From CAYSYY01 sp964576115 [NCBI: uncultured Gemmatimonadota bacterium] (GTDB lineage: Bacteria; Blakebacterota; Blakebacteria; Blakebacterales), in NCBI GenBank assembly GCA_964576115.1, contig CAZNUA010000002.1, positions 62,001-126,000 of the forward strand: a stretch of 64,000 bases of DNA. The letters are read 5' to 3'. A program made the position numbers and the translations under genes. How positions within the stretch are numbered: the first letter of the stretch is position 1; each line of letters begins with the position of its first letter. The notes below the pieces were generated by a model. That model was not told the DNA's origin. It searched no databases and worked only from the letters and a program-made list of their open reading frames with translations. This document shows positions 54,874 to 64,000 of this stretch, in pieces.

Positions 54874-56222
54874 GCGGCCGGATCCTGATCATTGATGACG
54901 AGGGCGGCATCAGAACCAGCCTTGGCGGGCTGCTTGCGGATGAGGGCTACGAAGTCGTCACGGCTGCTTCGGGTGAAGAGGGTCTGGAAACCGCCGACCG
55001 GAGCCGGCCCGATGTGATCCTGCTCGACATGATCCTGGGAGGAATCGACGGCCTCGAGGTCCTGGCCCGGTTCAAGGAAAGAACCTGCCGGGCTCCGATC
55101 ATCATGATGAGCGGGCAGGCGACGCTGGAGGCTGCAGTGCAGGCGACCCGGCTCGGCGCGCTCAACTTTCTGGACAAGCCCCTGGATCCCGGACGCGTTC
55201 TGGCCGAGGTGGCGGCGGGGATGGAGATCGCCCGGCTCCGGGCCGAGAACGAAAGCCTGCGGGCCGAAACCGGAGAGACGCCCCGGATGGTGGGTGAATC
55301 ACGGGCCATGCGGCGCCTGCGCGAGCAGATCCGGAAGGTCGCTCCCACCAACGCCTCGGTTCTCATCCTGGGCGCCAGCGGCACCGGGAAGGAACTCGTG
55401 GCCCGGGCTGTACACGCTCTCAGCAACCGGACGGAGGAGGCCTTTGTCCAGGTCAATTGCGCGGCCATCCCCCGCGAACTCATCGAAAGCGAACTCTTCG
55501 GTTACGAACGGGGGGCCTTCACTGGTGCTGCCGGCCGTCACCGGGGCCGATTCGAGCAGGCTGACGGAGGCAGCATTTTCCTCGATGAAGTCGCCGACAC
55601 CAGCGCCGAAGCCCAGGCCCGACTCCTGCGCGTTCTCCAGGAAGGAGAAGTCCAGCGTCTGGGGGGCGAGGAAATCCTGCATGTCGATGTGCGGGTCATT
55701 GCCGCGACAAACCGCGAACTCGGCCGGCTCATCGAGACCGGCGAATTTCGCGAGGATCTTTTTTACCGCCTGAATGTCATGCCCCTCGAGGTGCCTATGC
55801 TCGACGAGCGGACCGAGGATATCCCGGATCTGGCCCGGGAGTTCATCACTCTTTTCGCCCGTCGGAATGACCGTCGACCGATCGATCTGCGGCCCGATGC
55901 CCTGGCTGTTCTGCAGGACAGCACGTGGCCCGGGAACGTCCGGCAGTTCCGGAACACCATCGAACGACTGATGATCCTGTACGAGGGCGAGGAAATCGGC
56001 GCCGCCGAAGTCCGGGATGTCGTCGAGGGCGTACCCGCATCGGACGATGTCCCTCCTGCCGATGGCGAAGCGAGCCTGCGCGATCTGATCGAGGGCTATG
56101 AAGAGCGGCTCCTACGCCGGGAACTCGAAGCCGCCGGAGGGGTCATTTCGCGCGTTGCCGAGCGCTTGAACACCGATCGGGCAAATCTCTACCGGAAACT
56201 GAAACGATACGGTTTGAAATGA
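54870..56222 (+). CDS. ntrX: NtrX/NtrC-family sigma-54-dependent response regulator
   Basis: This 450-residue regulator has a receiver domain (phospho-acceptor Asp53 in VILLDM), an AAA+ domain with Walker A (GASGTGKEL), the sigma-54-contact loop GAFTGA (215-220) and a Walker B (GGSIFLDEV). A Fis-type HTH is at the C-terminus (RVAERLNTDRANLYRKLKRY). The GAFTGA loop shows that it can activate sigma-54 promoters, and a near-consensus one heads its own operon. It overlaps ntrY and mfd. Confidence 0.9.
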   Translation: MSGRILIIDDEGGIRTSLGGLLADEGYEVVTAASGEEGLETADRSRPDVILLDMILGGIDGLEVLARFKERTCRAPIIMMSGQATLEAAVQATRLGALNFLDKPLDPGRVLAEVAAGMEIARLRAENESLRAETGETPRMVGESRAMRRLREQIRKVAPTNASVLILGASGTGKELVARAVHALSNRTEEAFVQVNCAAIPRELIESELFGYERGAFTGAAGRHRGRFEQADGGSIFLDEVADTSAEAQARLLRVLQEGEVQRLGGEEILHVDVRVIAATNRELGRLIETGEFREDLFYRLNVMPLEVPMLDERTEDIPDLAREFITLFARRNDRRPIDLRPDALAVLQDSTWPGNVRQFRNTIERLMILYEGEEIGAAEVRDVVEGVPASDDVPPADGEASLRDLIEGYEERLLRRELEAAGGVISRVAERLNTDRANLYRKLKRYGLK

Positions 56223-59200
56223 CCGGCCGCAGGGCCGAGACCCACCCGCCCCTGCTCGGACCGTGGTCCGAGGCGGTCCTGCGCACGAAGCTGGCTCGGG
56301 ATCTGCTCGCCCGACTGCGTGAAGGCTCTCGGGCGACCCTGCCGGCGCTACCCGGTTCGCTGGGCACCGTACTGCTGGCGAGCGCCGCTGACAGACTCGA
56401 ACGTCCCCTGCTGGCCGTTTTCCCCGAGAGCGATGAGGCCGCCGCCGCCGCGCTCGATTTCGCCACCCTCCTCGGCGAGGAAAGGGTTGCCTTTCTGCCG
56501 CCGATCCCCGCCGCGGCCTATGAGGAATTCACGCCCGACCCGACTCTGATCGTCGAACGACATGACGCCCTGCGCCGCCTGCTGGTTCCGGGCGCGGCGG
56601 CCGGGGTGGTGGTCGCTCCGATCCGGGCGCTGCTCCTGCCGGTTCCGTCTCCCGCAGACCTGCGGCAGTTGTATCTCGAGCTCGCCGTCGGACGGCGATG
56701 TGCTTTGACCTGGCTCGTCGGCTGGCTGGCGGCGGCCGGGTACGAGCGGGAACCGATGGCCCAGAGACCGGGGGAATTTGCGGTCCGGGGAGGACTGGTG
56801 GATATCGTTCCCCCCGGACGGACCCGCGGTCTGCGGATCGAGTACTGGGGCGATGAGATCGAGAGTATCCGCGAATACAGTCTGCGCGACCAGCGGTCGA
56901 TCGGCGGCCAGGGTCAGGCGGAGGTGCCCGCCGCGGCACCCTTCATCATCGACGATGAAACGCGGGTGCGCGCCGCGGGTCGGACGGCGGAGTTCGCTCC
57001 CGACCTGATTGAAAAAACGCCGCTGGGAGCGGTCGGAGCCGAACGCGGCCGTCCTGACGGCCTTTTCTGGTACTACCCCTTCTTTCTGGAACGGGCAGGG
57101 CGGGTAACCGAGCTTCTTCCCGAATCTACCCTCGTGGCCCTCTGGGAACCGGAGCGGATCGAACCGGTCGTGAAAGGCACCGCGGCCGAGTTCGAGGCGC
57201 GGTACGAGGCCAGGGAGGATGCCGGCGGGTGGCCATCCCCCGCCGAACTCGAGCCCGGGGCAGGATTCCTCGACCGGCTCGGCGGGGCCTATGCCGGAGC
57301 CCGCCTGCCGCTGGTGGCACCGCCGGCGGAGGCGATCCTGACCACCAATGCCCGCCCGGCGGGTACCTTCAGCGGTGATTTTCCGGCCCTGCGCGAAGAG
57401 CTTGCCGCCCTGGGCCGGACGGGAATCAGGACCGTCATCCTGGTCGAGGACAGCGGCCAGAAAAAGCGCCTGACCGACCTTCTGATACCGGAATCCACCG
57501 GACAGAACCCGCCCGAGATCGTGATCGGACAGCTCGAACGCGGCTTTACCTGGCCCGAGGCCGCCCTGGCGGTCTGGCCCGATCACGAACTCTTCGGCCG
57601 GCCGCGTCGTCCGGCCGTCCGAAGGAGTTTTCCGGGCGAGGCGATCGGGACCTGGCAGGTTCTCTCGGTCGGCGATCATGTGGTGCACGTCGACCACGGG
57701 ATCGGCCGTTTCGAGGGACTCCGCACGATGGAAGTCGACGAACGTGAACACGAACTCCTCGAACTGACCTACGCCGGCAACGACCGTCTCCTGGTACCGG
57801 TCGACCAGCTCTACCGGGTGCGGCGCTATGCCGGAACCGACCCTGATTCGCCGCCGGCCCTTAATACCCTGGGTACGGCCGGGTGGGAGCGGACGGTAGA
57901 GCGAGCCCGGACCGATCTCCTCGAGATGGCGTCCGAGCTGGCCAGGATCTACGCCGTCCGCGAAACCGCGGAGCGCCCGGGTTGGCCGGCCGACGACCTG
58001 ATGATGGAGGAACTCGAAGCCGGTTTCCCCTGGACCGAAACTCCCGATCAGGCCCGGGCGGTCGAGGCGGTCAAGCGGGACCTGGAGGCTGACCGGCCCA
58101 TGGATCGCCTGATCTGCGGTGATGTGGGGTACGGGAAGACTGAAGTGGCGATCAGGGCGGCACTCAAAGTCATCGAGGGGGGCGGGCAGGTCGCGGTCCT
58201 GGTACCGACCACCGTTCTGGCCCAGCAGCACCTGGAAACCTTCCGCTCGCGGCTCGAGCGGGTGCCGGTCAGAATCGAAATGCTCAGCCGGTTCCGCACC
58301 CCCGTTCAGCAGCGAGGCACCCTGGAGGGGCTTGCTGCCGGCACCACCGATCTGGTGATCGGCACCCATCGGCTGCTTTCGCCCGATGTCGACTTCGCCC
58401 GGCTTGGATTGATCGTCATCGACGAGGAACACCGCTTCGGTGTCCGGGCCAAGGAGAAACTGCGGGCGCTGCGAGCCCGGGTGGATGTACTCAGCATGAC
58501 GGCCACACCGATTCCACGCACGCTGCACATGTCGCTCTCCGGCCTGCGGGACATTTCGATCATCACGACCCCGCCGGAAGACCGCCTGCCGGTTCACACC
58601 GAGGTCGTGACCTTCGATGAAGAGCTGATCGAAACAGCTATTCGGCGGGAAAGGGAGCGGGGTGGGCAGGTCTTCTTCGTCCATAACCGGGTCCGGTCGA
58701 TCGAAGCGGTGGCGCAACTGCTGGCCCGGCTGGTTCCCGAGGCCCGGATCGAGATCGGCCACGGACAGATGAGCGAGCGCCGCCTCGAGCGGGTCATGCT
58801 GGAATTCACTGCCGGTGCGGTCGACGTGCTGGTCTCGACCATGATCATCGAGTCGGGGCTCGATCTGCCCAATGCGAACACCCTCATCGTCAACCGGGCC
58901 GACCGTCTCGGTCTGGCTCAGCTCTACCAGCTGCGCGGTCGGGTGGGCCGTTCCAATCTGCGGGCCCGGGCCTATTTCATGGTGCCCCGCGGGCGCACCC
59001 TCGGCCCCGATGCCCGCAGTCGCCTGCGGGCCCTGCGCGAATATACCGACCTCGGGGCCGGACTGGAGCTGGCCCTGAGAGATCTCGAGATCCGGGGGAC
59101 GGGCAACCTCCTCGGACCGCAGCAGCACGGGCATATCGCCGCCGTGGGTCTGGATCTGTACCAGCAGATGCTCGACGAGGCGATCGCCGAAATACGCGGC

Positions 59201-59728
59201 AGCCCCGGCACCACGAGGATCCCGCCCCGGGTCGAGATCGATGCCGAAGCTCTGCTCCCCGAAAGCTATATTCCCGTTCCCTCGGCCCGGATCGCCCTCT
59301 ATCGCCGGGCGGTCGAGGCCCGCACCCTCGACGAGCTGGGAGAGGTGGCGAACGAACTGACCGACCGTTTCGGACCGCCGCCGCCTGCGGCCCGGGCCTT
59401 TCTCGAGGTCGCCGTGCTGCGCTGGATTGGCACGGAACTCGGTCTCGATTCGCTGGTCGTAGAGAGGAACCGGCTTCTGGCCCGGTTCCGTACCGGGGTC
59501 ACACTCGATCCCGACCAGTGGGAAGAGCTGCTGGAGCGCCTGGGTGAGGCGGCCCGATTCCGCGGTCGGGATCCTCTGACCTGTGAGCTGGCGCTGACGT
59601 CGACCGGGGCCGCCGAGCGCCTCGCCGAGGCCAGAAACTTCTTGCTGACGGAAGACGAAGCGGAATACGTTACGGAATTCATGTCGGGAAGCAAATCAGC
59701 CGAGGGGGCGCAACATGGGCAGAGGTGA
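56219..59728 (+). CDS. mfd: Transcription-repair coupling factor
   Basis: This 1169-residue ATPase has UvrB-like N-terminal modules, the RNA polymerase-interaction domain (VHVDHGIGRFEGL), the RecG-like motor with Walker A (CGDVGYGKTEVAIRAA), DEEHRFGV and TATPIPRTLHMSL, and a C-terminal domain. It removes stalled RNA polymerase and recruits UvrA. Length is normal. It overlaps ntrX by four bases and the next gene by 14, so repair sits inside the envelope operon. Confidence 0.97.
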   Translation: MTGRRAETHPPLLGPWSEAVLRTKLARDLLARLREGSRATLPALPGSLGTVLLASAADRLERPLLAVFPESDEAAAAALDFATLLGEERVAFLPPIPAAAYEEFTPDPTLIVERHDALRRLLVPGAAAGVVVAPIRALLLPVPSPADLRQLYLELAVGRRCALTWLVGWLAAAGYEREPMAQRPGEFAVRGGLVDIVPPGRTRGLRIEYWGDEIESIREYSLRDQRSIGGQGQAEVPAAAPFIIDDETRVRAAGRTAEFAPDLIEKTPLGAVGAERGRPDGLFWYYPFFLERAGRVTELLPESTLVALWEPERIEPVVKGTAAEFEARYEAREDAGGWPSPAELEPGAGFLDRLGGAYAGARLPLVAPPAEAILTTNARPAGTFSGDFPALREELAALGRTGIRTVILVEDSGQKKRLTDLLIPESTGQNPPEIVIGQLERGFTWPEAALAVWPDHELFGRPRRPAVRRSFPGEAIGTWQVLSVGDHVVHVDHGIGRFEGLRTMEVDEREHELLELTYAGNDRLLVPVDQLYRVRRYAGTDPDSPPALNTLGTAGWERTVERARTDLLEMASELARIYAVRETAERPGWPADDLMMEELEAGFPWTETPDQARAVEAVKRDLEADRPMDRLICGDVGYGKTEVAIRAALKVIEGGGQVAVLVPTTVLAQQHLETFRSRLERVPVRIEMLSRFRTPVQQRGTLEGLAAGTTDLVIGTHRLLSPDVDFARLGLIVIDEEHRFGVRAKEKLRALRARVDVLSMTATPIPRTLHMSLSGLRDISIITTPPEDRLPVHTEVVTFDEELIETAIRRERERGGQVFFVHNRVRSIEAVAQLLARLVPEARIEIGHGQMSERRLERVMLEFTAGAVDVLVSTMIIESGLDLPNANTLIVNRADRLGLAQLYQLRGRVGRSNLRARAYFMVPRGRTLGPDARSRLRALREYTDLGAGLELALRDLEIRGTGNLLGPQQHGHIAAVGLDLYQQMLDEAIAEIRGSPGTTRIPPRVEIDAEALLPESYIPVPSARIALYRRAVEARTLDELGEVANELTDRFGPPPPAARAFLEVAVLRWIGTELGLDSLVVERNRLLARFRTGVTLDPDQWEELLERLGEAARFRGRDPLTCELALTSTGAAERLAEARNFLLTEDEAEYVTEFMSGSKSAEGAQHGQR

Positions 59729-61466
59729 GGGAGCGTACAGTCGGGGCAGGGCCGCTCTGCTGGCAATCCTCGGTCTGGGAACGGCCGTGGTCGCAGCCTG
59801 TTCGGGATCCGATTGGGATGAAGGGGGAGTTGTTGCGCGAGTCAACGGTCGTGAGATTACCATGGCACGTTTTCAGGAGTTCTACATGCCACCGCAGACC
59901 CCGATCCGGGGTGCCGAAGAGGTCATGCAGGAACTCAACGAGCGTCTCGACCAACTGATAGGATATGTACTCATCGAAGAGGCCGGCCGTGAAATAGGCC
60001 TTCTGAAAGACGAGGGATACCGCCAGCGGAAGCACCTTTTCGAGATCGACATCCTCAACCGTCTCTACCAGCAGAAGATGATCGCCGAGCGGGTTACGGT
60101 CGACGATCGAGACGTCCAGGAGATCCTCGATCGCTCGGCCAACGAACGGCATTTCCAGCACATCCTCGTGGTCACTGCCGAAGCCGCCGAGGACGTCAAA
60201 GCGCGCCTGCTGGCCGGCGACGACTGGGGTGATCTGGCGGTGGAATACTCCCACGACGACGAGGCGGCCATCAACCGGGGTGACCTTGGCTGGCTCACTT
60301 GGGGCCGTATGCCCCTCTCGCTCTATCCCGAGCTGCAGGAGGTTGCTTTCCGGATCCCGGAGGGCTCGTGGGAGGGCCCGATCAGGCAGGGCAGCGAGTA
60401 CCATTTCATCAAGGTTCTCGAGGACCGGACCAGGGCCGCGGGCTCGGCCGGTGAAGAATGGGCCGCAGCTCGAGCCCTCGTCTATGATACAAATCTGCGC
60501 CAGGCCGAGCAGTCTTTCACCGACGAGGTCTGGCGCGAAGGGGAGTGTGCCCTGAATGCCGATCAGTTCATCTGGTTGCTCGAACAGATTCAGGAATCCT
60601 TTACAACCCAGCCGGCCTTCAACGCCGTACCCGTCCTCACTCGGGAGGACAACCGCCGGGTCATCATCTCATCGAGGCACGGGGACTATACCGCCCGCGT
60701 TCTGCTCGACCGACTGGCCCTGCTCAATCCTCAGGAACGCGACAACGCGGTGACGGTCGACGAGTGGCGAAGCCGGTTCATCGGTTGGGTAATGAACGAT
60801 CGTGTCGCCGAGATGGCCCGGGACGAGAAGCTCCACCGGACGCGTGAATTCAGCATCCGGATGCGCAACTACGTCGAGAGCTACCTCTACTCGACCATGG
60901 TGAACAATATCCGGTCCAGCGTGGGGGCACCCACCGACGAGCAGGTCGAGGCCTACTACAACAACCATCCCGCGGAATTCAACCTGCCCGAACGGCGCCG
61001 TTTCGTCGAGATCCTCGTCGCCACCCGGGCCGAAGCCGATGATATCCTGCAGCAGGCCCGGGCCGGCACCGATATGCGCCAGCTGGCGTACCACAATACC
61101 CTCCGGGAAGGATTCCGCGAGAACTTCGGACAGTTCCATCCGATCAGTCGCGGGGAATTCGGCGCTCTGGGTGAAGCCGTTTTCGCAACCCCGCTGGACG
61201 AGATCGGTCCGATCGTCGAGACTCCTCTGGGTTTCAGTGTTTTTCAGGTTACAGCGATCTATCCTCCCGAACAGCGTCAACTCGAAGATATCCGGGATAA
61301 TCTCGCCCGCCAGCTCCACAATATGGCGCGAACCCAGGTCATGGAGTCCTTCACCGAAAATGCCTGGCGGGAAGCGAGGATCACCAAGGATATGGACCAC
61401 CTGCGTGAATATGCTGTGCAGGTCGCCCGGGCGACCAGGGCAGCGGCGGACTCGACCGGTGGGTAA
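59715..61466 (+). CDS. Large parvulin-type peptidyl-prolyl isomerase lipoprotein
   Basis: This 583-residue lipoprotein (lipobox VAAC) has a SurA/PrsA-like N-terminal chaperone region. It then has two rotamase-like modules, about residues 140-235 (HFQHILVVT, GDLGWLTWG) and about 430-520 (RRRFVEILVAT, PLGFSVFQV). The second is more divergent. It may help fold outer-membrane proteins in the periplasm. It overlaps mfd by 14 bases and is followed by another SurA-like lipoprotein. Confidence 0.83.
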   Translation: MGRGEGAYSRGRAALLAILGLGTAVVAACSGSDWDEGGVVARVNGREITMARFQEFYMPPQTPIRGAEEVMQELNERLDQLIGYVLIEEAGREIGLLKDEGYRQRKHLFEIDILNRLYQQKMIAERVTVDDRDVQEILDRSANERHFQHILVVTAEAAEDVKARLLAGDDWGDLAVEYSHDDEAAINRGDLGWLTWGRMPLSLYPELQEVAFRIPEGSWEGPIRQGSEYHFIKVLEDRTRAAGSAGEEWAAARALVYDTNLRQAEQSFTDEVWREGECALNADQFIWLLEQIQESFTTQPAFNAVPVLTREDNRRVIISSRHGDYTARVLLDRLALLNPQERDNAVTVDEWRSRFIGWVMNDRVAEMARDEKLHRTREFSIRMRNYVESYLYSTMVNNIRSSVGAPTDEQVEAYYNNHPAEFNLPERRRFVEILVATRAEADDILQQARAGTDMRQLAYHNTLREGFRENFGQFHPISRGEFGALGEAVFATPLDEIGPIVETPLGFSVFQVTAIYPPEQRQLEDIRDNLARQLHNMARTQVMESFTENAWREARITKDMDHLREYAVQVARATRAAADSTGG

Positions 61467-61496
61467 ATTCGCCACAGAGAACGGGTGGAATCCAAC

Positions 61497-62354
61497 ATGA
61501 CACCCCGACAACCCTGCCTCAGCCTGGCCGGCGGCATTACGATCGCTCTACTGATCACAGGCTGCACCCCAGCCGAGACCGAACCGGTCATCGCCCAGGT
61601 GGGCGATGTCACCCTGACCCTTTCGACACTCCATGAACTGGTTCCGGAACAGACTCTGAGCCGGGCGACCAGGGACGAGTTCACCGCCTATGTCAACCAG
61701 TGGGTCCGGCAGGAGCTTCTCTGCCAGGCGGCCGAGGAGATGGGTTACGGGACCGACGCCCGGGTGGAGCAGCGTGTGATCGAAGCCCGCCGCAGTATCA
61801 TGGTCGACACCTTTCTCGAGGACGAGCTCGATCTGACACCCTTTCTTTCGGAGGAAGAGATCACCTCCTACTATCAGAGCAATATCGAGAGCTTCGTCCG
61901 TGAAGAAGAAGAAGTCCGGGCGGTTCTGCTCTGGTTCGACACCGAAGCGGAGGCTGCCCGGGTGCGGTCCGCCGTCGCGGCCGGGAACACACCGGCCGAA
62001 GTCGCCGCCGACACCTCGTTTCACATCGTCGCCGCCGATCTCGATCTCGACTACATGACCCGGCACGAACTCGGCGAAGAGCTCGGCGACATCGTCTTCG
62101 CCCAGCGGGCGGGAACCCTCTCCCAGCCGCTGCGGGTCGGGGACAGCGTCGTCATCATCCAGATCCTCGACCGGCAGGAAGCCGGCCAGACGCGGACTCT
62201 CGAGGAGGTGCGGGACGAGATCGTCATGCGGCAGACATCCAATCTGTGGGATATGAAACTGGACGAGTTGCTGACCCGACTGCTCGAAGAGGCCGACGTG
62301 TCTATCAATATCCAGGCTGGATACGAAGCCCTGGGACGGGGGCGGGAAAGATGA
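61497..62354 (+). CDS. SurA/PrsA-like lipoprotein, degenerate rotamase domain
   Basis: This 285-residue lipoprotein (lipobox LITGC) has a SurA_N-like helical region and a C-terminal segment resembling a parvulin domain without the usual catalytic motif. It may act as a chaperone rather than an isomerase. ATG 61497 was preferred; GTG 61485 is also in frame. It overlaps surA (ATGA). Confidence 0.75.
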   Translation: MTPRQPCLSLAGGITIALLITGCTPAETEPVIAQVGDVTLTLSTLHELVPEQTLSRATRDEFTAYVNQWVRQELLCQAAEEMGYGTDARVEQRVIEARRSIMVDTFLEDELDLTPFLSEEEITSYYQSNIESFVREEEEVRAVLLWFDTEAEAARVRSAVAAGNTPAEVAADTSFHIVAADLDLDYMTRHELGEELGDIVFAQRAGTLSQPLRVGDSVVIIQILDRQEAGQTRTLEEVRDEIVMRQTSNLWDMKLDELLTRLLEEADVSINIQAGYEALGRGRER

Positions 62355-63664
62355 ACAGAACGGCGAAAGAACTCTTTCTGGCAGTGGTTCTCCTGGCGGC
62401 CCTGACTCCTGCGGGCCGGGCTCAGCAGCTGCAGGGGGAACGGTTTGCCCTGGACTCGATCGCGGCGATCGTGGGGTCGGAGATCATTCTGCGAAGCGAG
62501 ATCGATCTGCAGCTCTATATCGAAACCCAGAGCCGCGGTATCGCTCTCGAGACTCTTTCCGAAGCGCAGATCGACACCATGCGCCGGGGCATCCTCGACA
62601 ACCTCATCAACCAGAAAGTCATTGTGGCCCGGGCCGTGCGCGACTCGATCGTGGTTTCCCGCAGCGAGGTGGATACGGCCGTCGATCAGTGGCTGGCACA
62701 GATCAAGCAGAGCATGGGAGGTGAGGCGGCTTTCCAGGCTCAGCTGGCAGCCGAGAATATGACCGAACGGGATCTGCGCGAACGCCGCTGGGAAATGGCT
62801 CAGGACGAGCTGCTCCGCAGTCGGCTCTTCCAGCAGATCGGTATCCGGATGAGTCCGGTCTCGCGCCGGGAGGGAGAAGCCTATCTGCAGGAGAACGCCG
62901 CTGCTCTGATGCCGTTGCGGATGATCTTCCTGGCCGCCCCGCCCGAAGCAGAACTCGATTCCCTGGCCCATGCCCGGGCTCGCGAAGTGCGTCGCCGGAT
63001 TGTCGAAGGAGGGGAAGAATTCGGGGCCATCGCCCGGACCGAATCGGCTGACGGGGGGAGCGGTGCGGCCGGGGGCGACCTGGGCGAAGCACCCCGCGGC
63101 ACATATGTGGCAACGATCGACTCCACTGTCTGGAATACCCCCGTCGGCGAAGTATCGGCACCCGTCCGCAGCCAGTTCGGGTGGCACCTGGTGCAGGTCA
63201 CCGCCCGCGACAGCACCGCTGCCCGCGCCCGCCACATCCTGATCGGTCTCCAGGCCGACCAGGCCCTGGCCAGCAGCATCGACGAAGTCGAGCGGGCCCT
63301 GGCCGAGGGGGAATCCTTCGGCACGCTCATCACGCGCCACAGCCAGGCCCCGGAAAGCGAGCAGAACGAAGGTTTTTTCGCCGTCCTGCCCGAGCAGACC
63401 ACCCCGCAGGAGAGCAATCTGCCGGCCGAATGGATCAACGAGCTGAGACAGTTGATCCCGGGTGATTGGGCCGGACCGTGGGAGTCTCCCGAAGGAGTGT
63501 TCTTCTTCGAGCGCCTGCCCATGGATGGGGATACCATCCAGCTCATCCTGCGGGTCGATTTCGCCCGGGTCGAAGCCTACATCCAGCGCCAGCGGCAGAT
63601 CGCCCAGATCGAGGAATTCGTCTCCGAACTTCGCAGCGAGACCTATATCGAGATCAAACCGTGA
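62351..63664 (+). CDS. surA: SurA-type periplasmic chaperone/peptidyl-prolyl isomerase
   Basis: This 437-residue protein has a signal peptide (to about residue 25). The SurA N-terminal chaperone domain begins DSIAAIVGSEIILRSEIDLQL. Two parvulin-like domains follow (about 185-295 and 300-395; the first keeps AGGDLGEAPRG and FGWHLVQV). It delivers unfolded outer-membrane proteins to BAM. The surA-pdxA order is conserved in several phyla. It overlaps both neighbours (ATGA, GTGA). Confidence 0.9.
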   Translation: MNRTAKELFLAVVLLAALTPAGRAQQLQGERFALDSIAAIVGSEIILRSEIDLQLYIETQSRGIALETLSEAQIDTMRRGILDNLINQKVIVARAVRDSIVVSRSEVDTAVDQWLAQIKQSMGGEAAFQAQLAAENMTERDLRERRWEMAQDELLRSRLFQQIGIRMSPVSRREGEAYLQENAAALMPLRMIFLAAPPEAELDSLAHARAREVRRRIVEGGEEFGAIARTESADGGSGAAGGDLGEAPRGTYVATIDSTVWNTPVGEVSAPVRSQFGWHLVQVTARDSTAARARHILIGLQADQALASSIDEVERALAEGESFGTLITRHSQAPESEQNEGFFAVLPEQTTPQESNLPAEWINELRQLIPGDWAGPWESPEGVFFFERLPMDGDTIQLILRVDFARVEAYIQRQRQIAQIEEFVSELRSETYIEIKP

Positions 63665-64000
63665 CCGCGGAAAGCGCCCGGCGTCTCGTCATCACCCCGG
63701 GCGATCCCGCGGGGATCGGACCCGAGGTCGTTCTGCGGGCTCTGCCCGAACTGATCGGGGAAACCGGCGCGAGCCTCAGCCTGGTCGGCCCCGAACGGCT
63801 CTGGGAAGCAGCGGCCGAGAGGCTGGGGCTTCCGAGTCCGCTCGGAGAGGGAATCGAGTGCGTACCGATCGAAGAATCGGGACGTTTCAACGACGAGTTG
63901 ATCGAGCACCTGCTCTTCTCGGGCCGGGTCTCGACGGACAGTGCGGCCCTGGCCCTGGCTGCCCTCGAAACGGGCGAAGCCGTCGCCCGCTCAAGTCCGG
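63661..64000 (+). CDS. pdxA: 4-hydroxythreonine-4-phosphate dehydrogenase (partial, runs off window)
   Basis: 113 residues are visible from GTG 63661, with the family N-terminus ITPGDPAGIGPEVVLRAL. It oxidises 4-phosphohydroxy-L-threonine in vitamin B6 synthesis, supplying the partner substrate for PdxJ (20075-20797). It overlaps the surA stop (GTGA). Confidence 0.92.
   Translation, partial: MTAESARRLVITPGDPAGIGPEVVLRALPELIGETGASLSLVGPERLWEAAAERLGLPSPLGEGIECVPIEESGRFNDELIEHLLFSGRVSTDSAALALAALETGEAVARSSP

Noticed and set aside
56348-59134. A 928-codon open frame on the minus strand opposite mfd
   Set aside because: Shadow frame of high-GC codon bias. It has no domain, and mfd on the plus strand is certain over the full length.

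Overview
The window is about 64 kb of a high-GC Gram-negative chromosome centred on the replication origin. dnaA, dnaN, recF, a DciA-type gene, gyrB and gyrA run rightwards from about 40.5 kb. rpmH, rnpA, yidD, yidC and rsmG run leftwards from about 40.1 kb. Most genes left of 40 kb are on the minus strand and all genes right of it are on the plus strand, as expected for two replichores leaving an origin. The organism has an outer membrane (Omp85 barrels, SurA-like chaperones, lipoproteins). It makes large secreted proteins ending in a FlgD-like PNPFNP domain, and it carries DUF5683, RmuC and lamin-tail families. Together these suggest an FCB-related or neighbouring candidate phylum (Krumholzibacteriota, Eisenbacteria or Latescibacterota type). 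That placement is inference. No insertion sequences, prophage genes or CRISPR arrays were seen.

Left arm (1-37 kb): a partial secreted M14 carboxypeptidase; a lytic transglycosylase preceded by a structured leader; a divergent pair that looks like bacterial sphingolipid synthesis (serine palmitoyltransferase-like enzyme plus a CerR-like SDR); rmuC; a 1078-residue lamin-tail surface protein; an ECF sigma factor and a bactofilin-like membrane protein; a lipid kinase; a selenocysteine tRNA; ridA-murQ-secF-secD; an acyltransferase fused to a zinc ribbon. A tightly overlapping minus-strand operon (29.1 to 18.5 kb) holds an M28-like pseudoenzyme, a propeller protein, thiL, a HAD phosphatase, acpS, nnrDE, a divergent polysaccharide deacetylase, pdxJ and a second M14 peptidase. 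Then come an M50 protease, etfAB, an Omp85 protein and a UDP-sugar dehydrogenase/TrmH/DUF2085/rsmG operon.

Origin region (37.4-49.9 kb): two parS sites lie beside rsmG without parAB. rpmH is nested in the rnpA frame. Three DnaA boxes precede dnaA, and an AT-rich island with further boxes separates dnaA and dnaN. GyrA carries an unusual histone H1-like lysine tail.

Right arm (49.8-64 kb): one gene train begins with a near-consensus sigma-54 promoter. It encodes a bactofilin-like/Omp85 fusion, a LiaF-like protein, a DUF4390 protein, an NtrY/NtrX pair with a GAFTGA sigma-54 activator, Mfd, three SurA/parvulin-type periplasmic proteins and the start of pdxA. It reads as a possibly self-regulated outer-membrane biogenesis and envelope-stress operon, and is the most interesting candidate system in the window.
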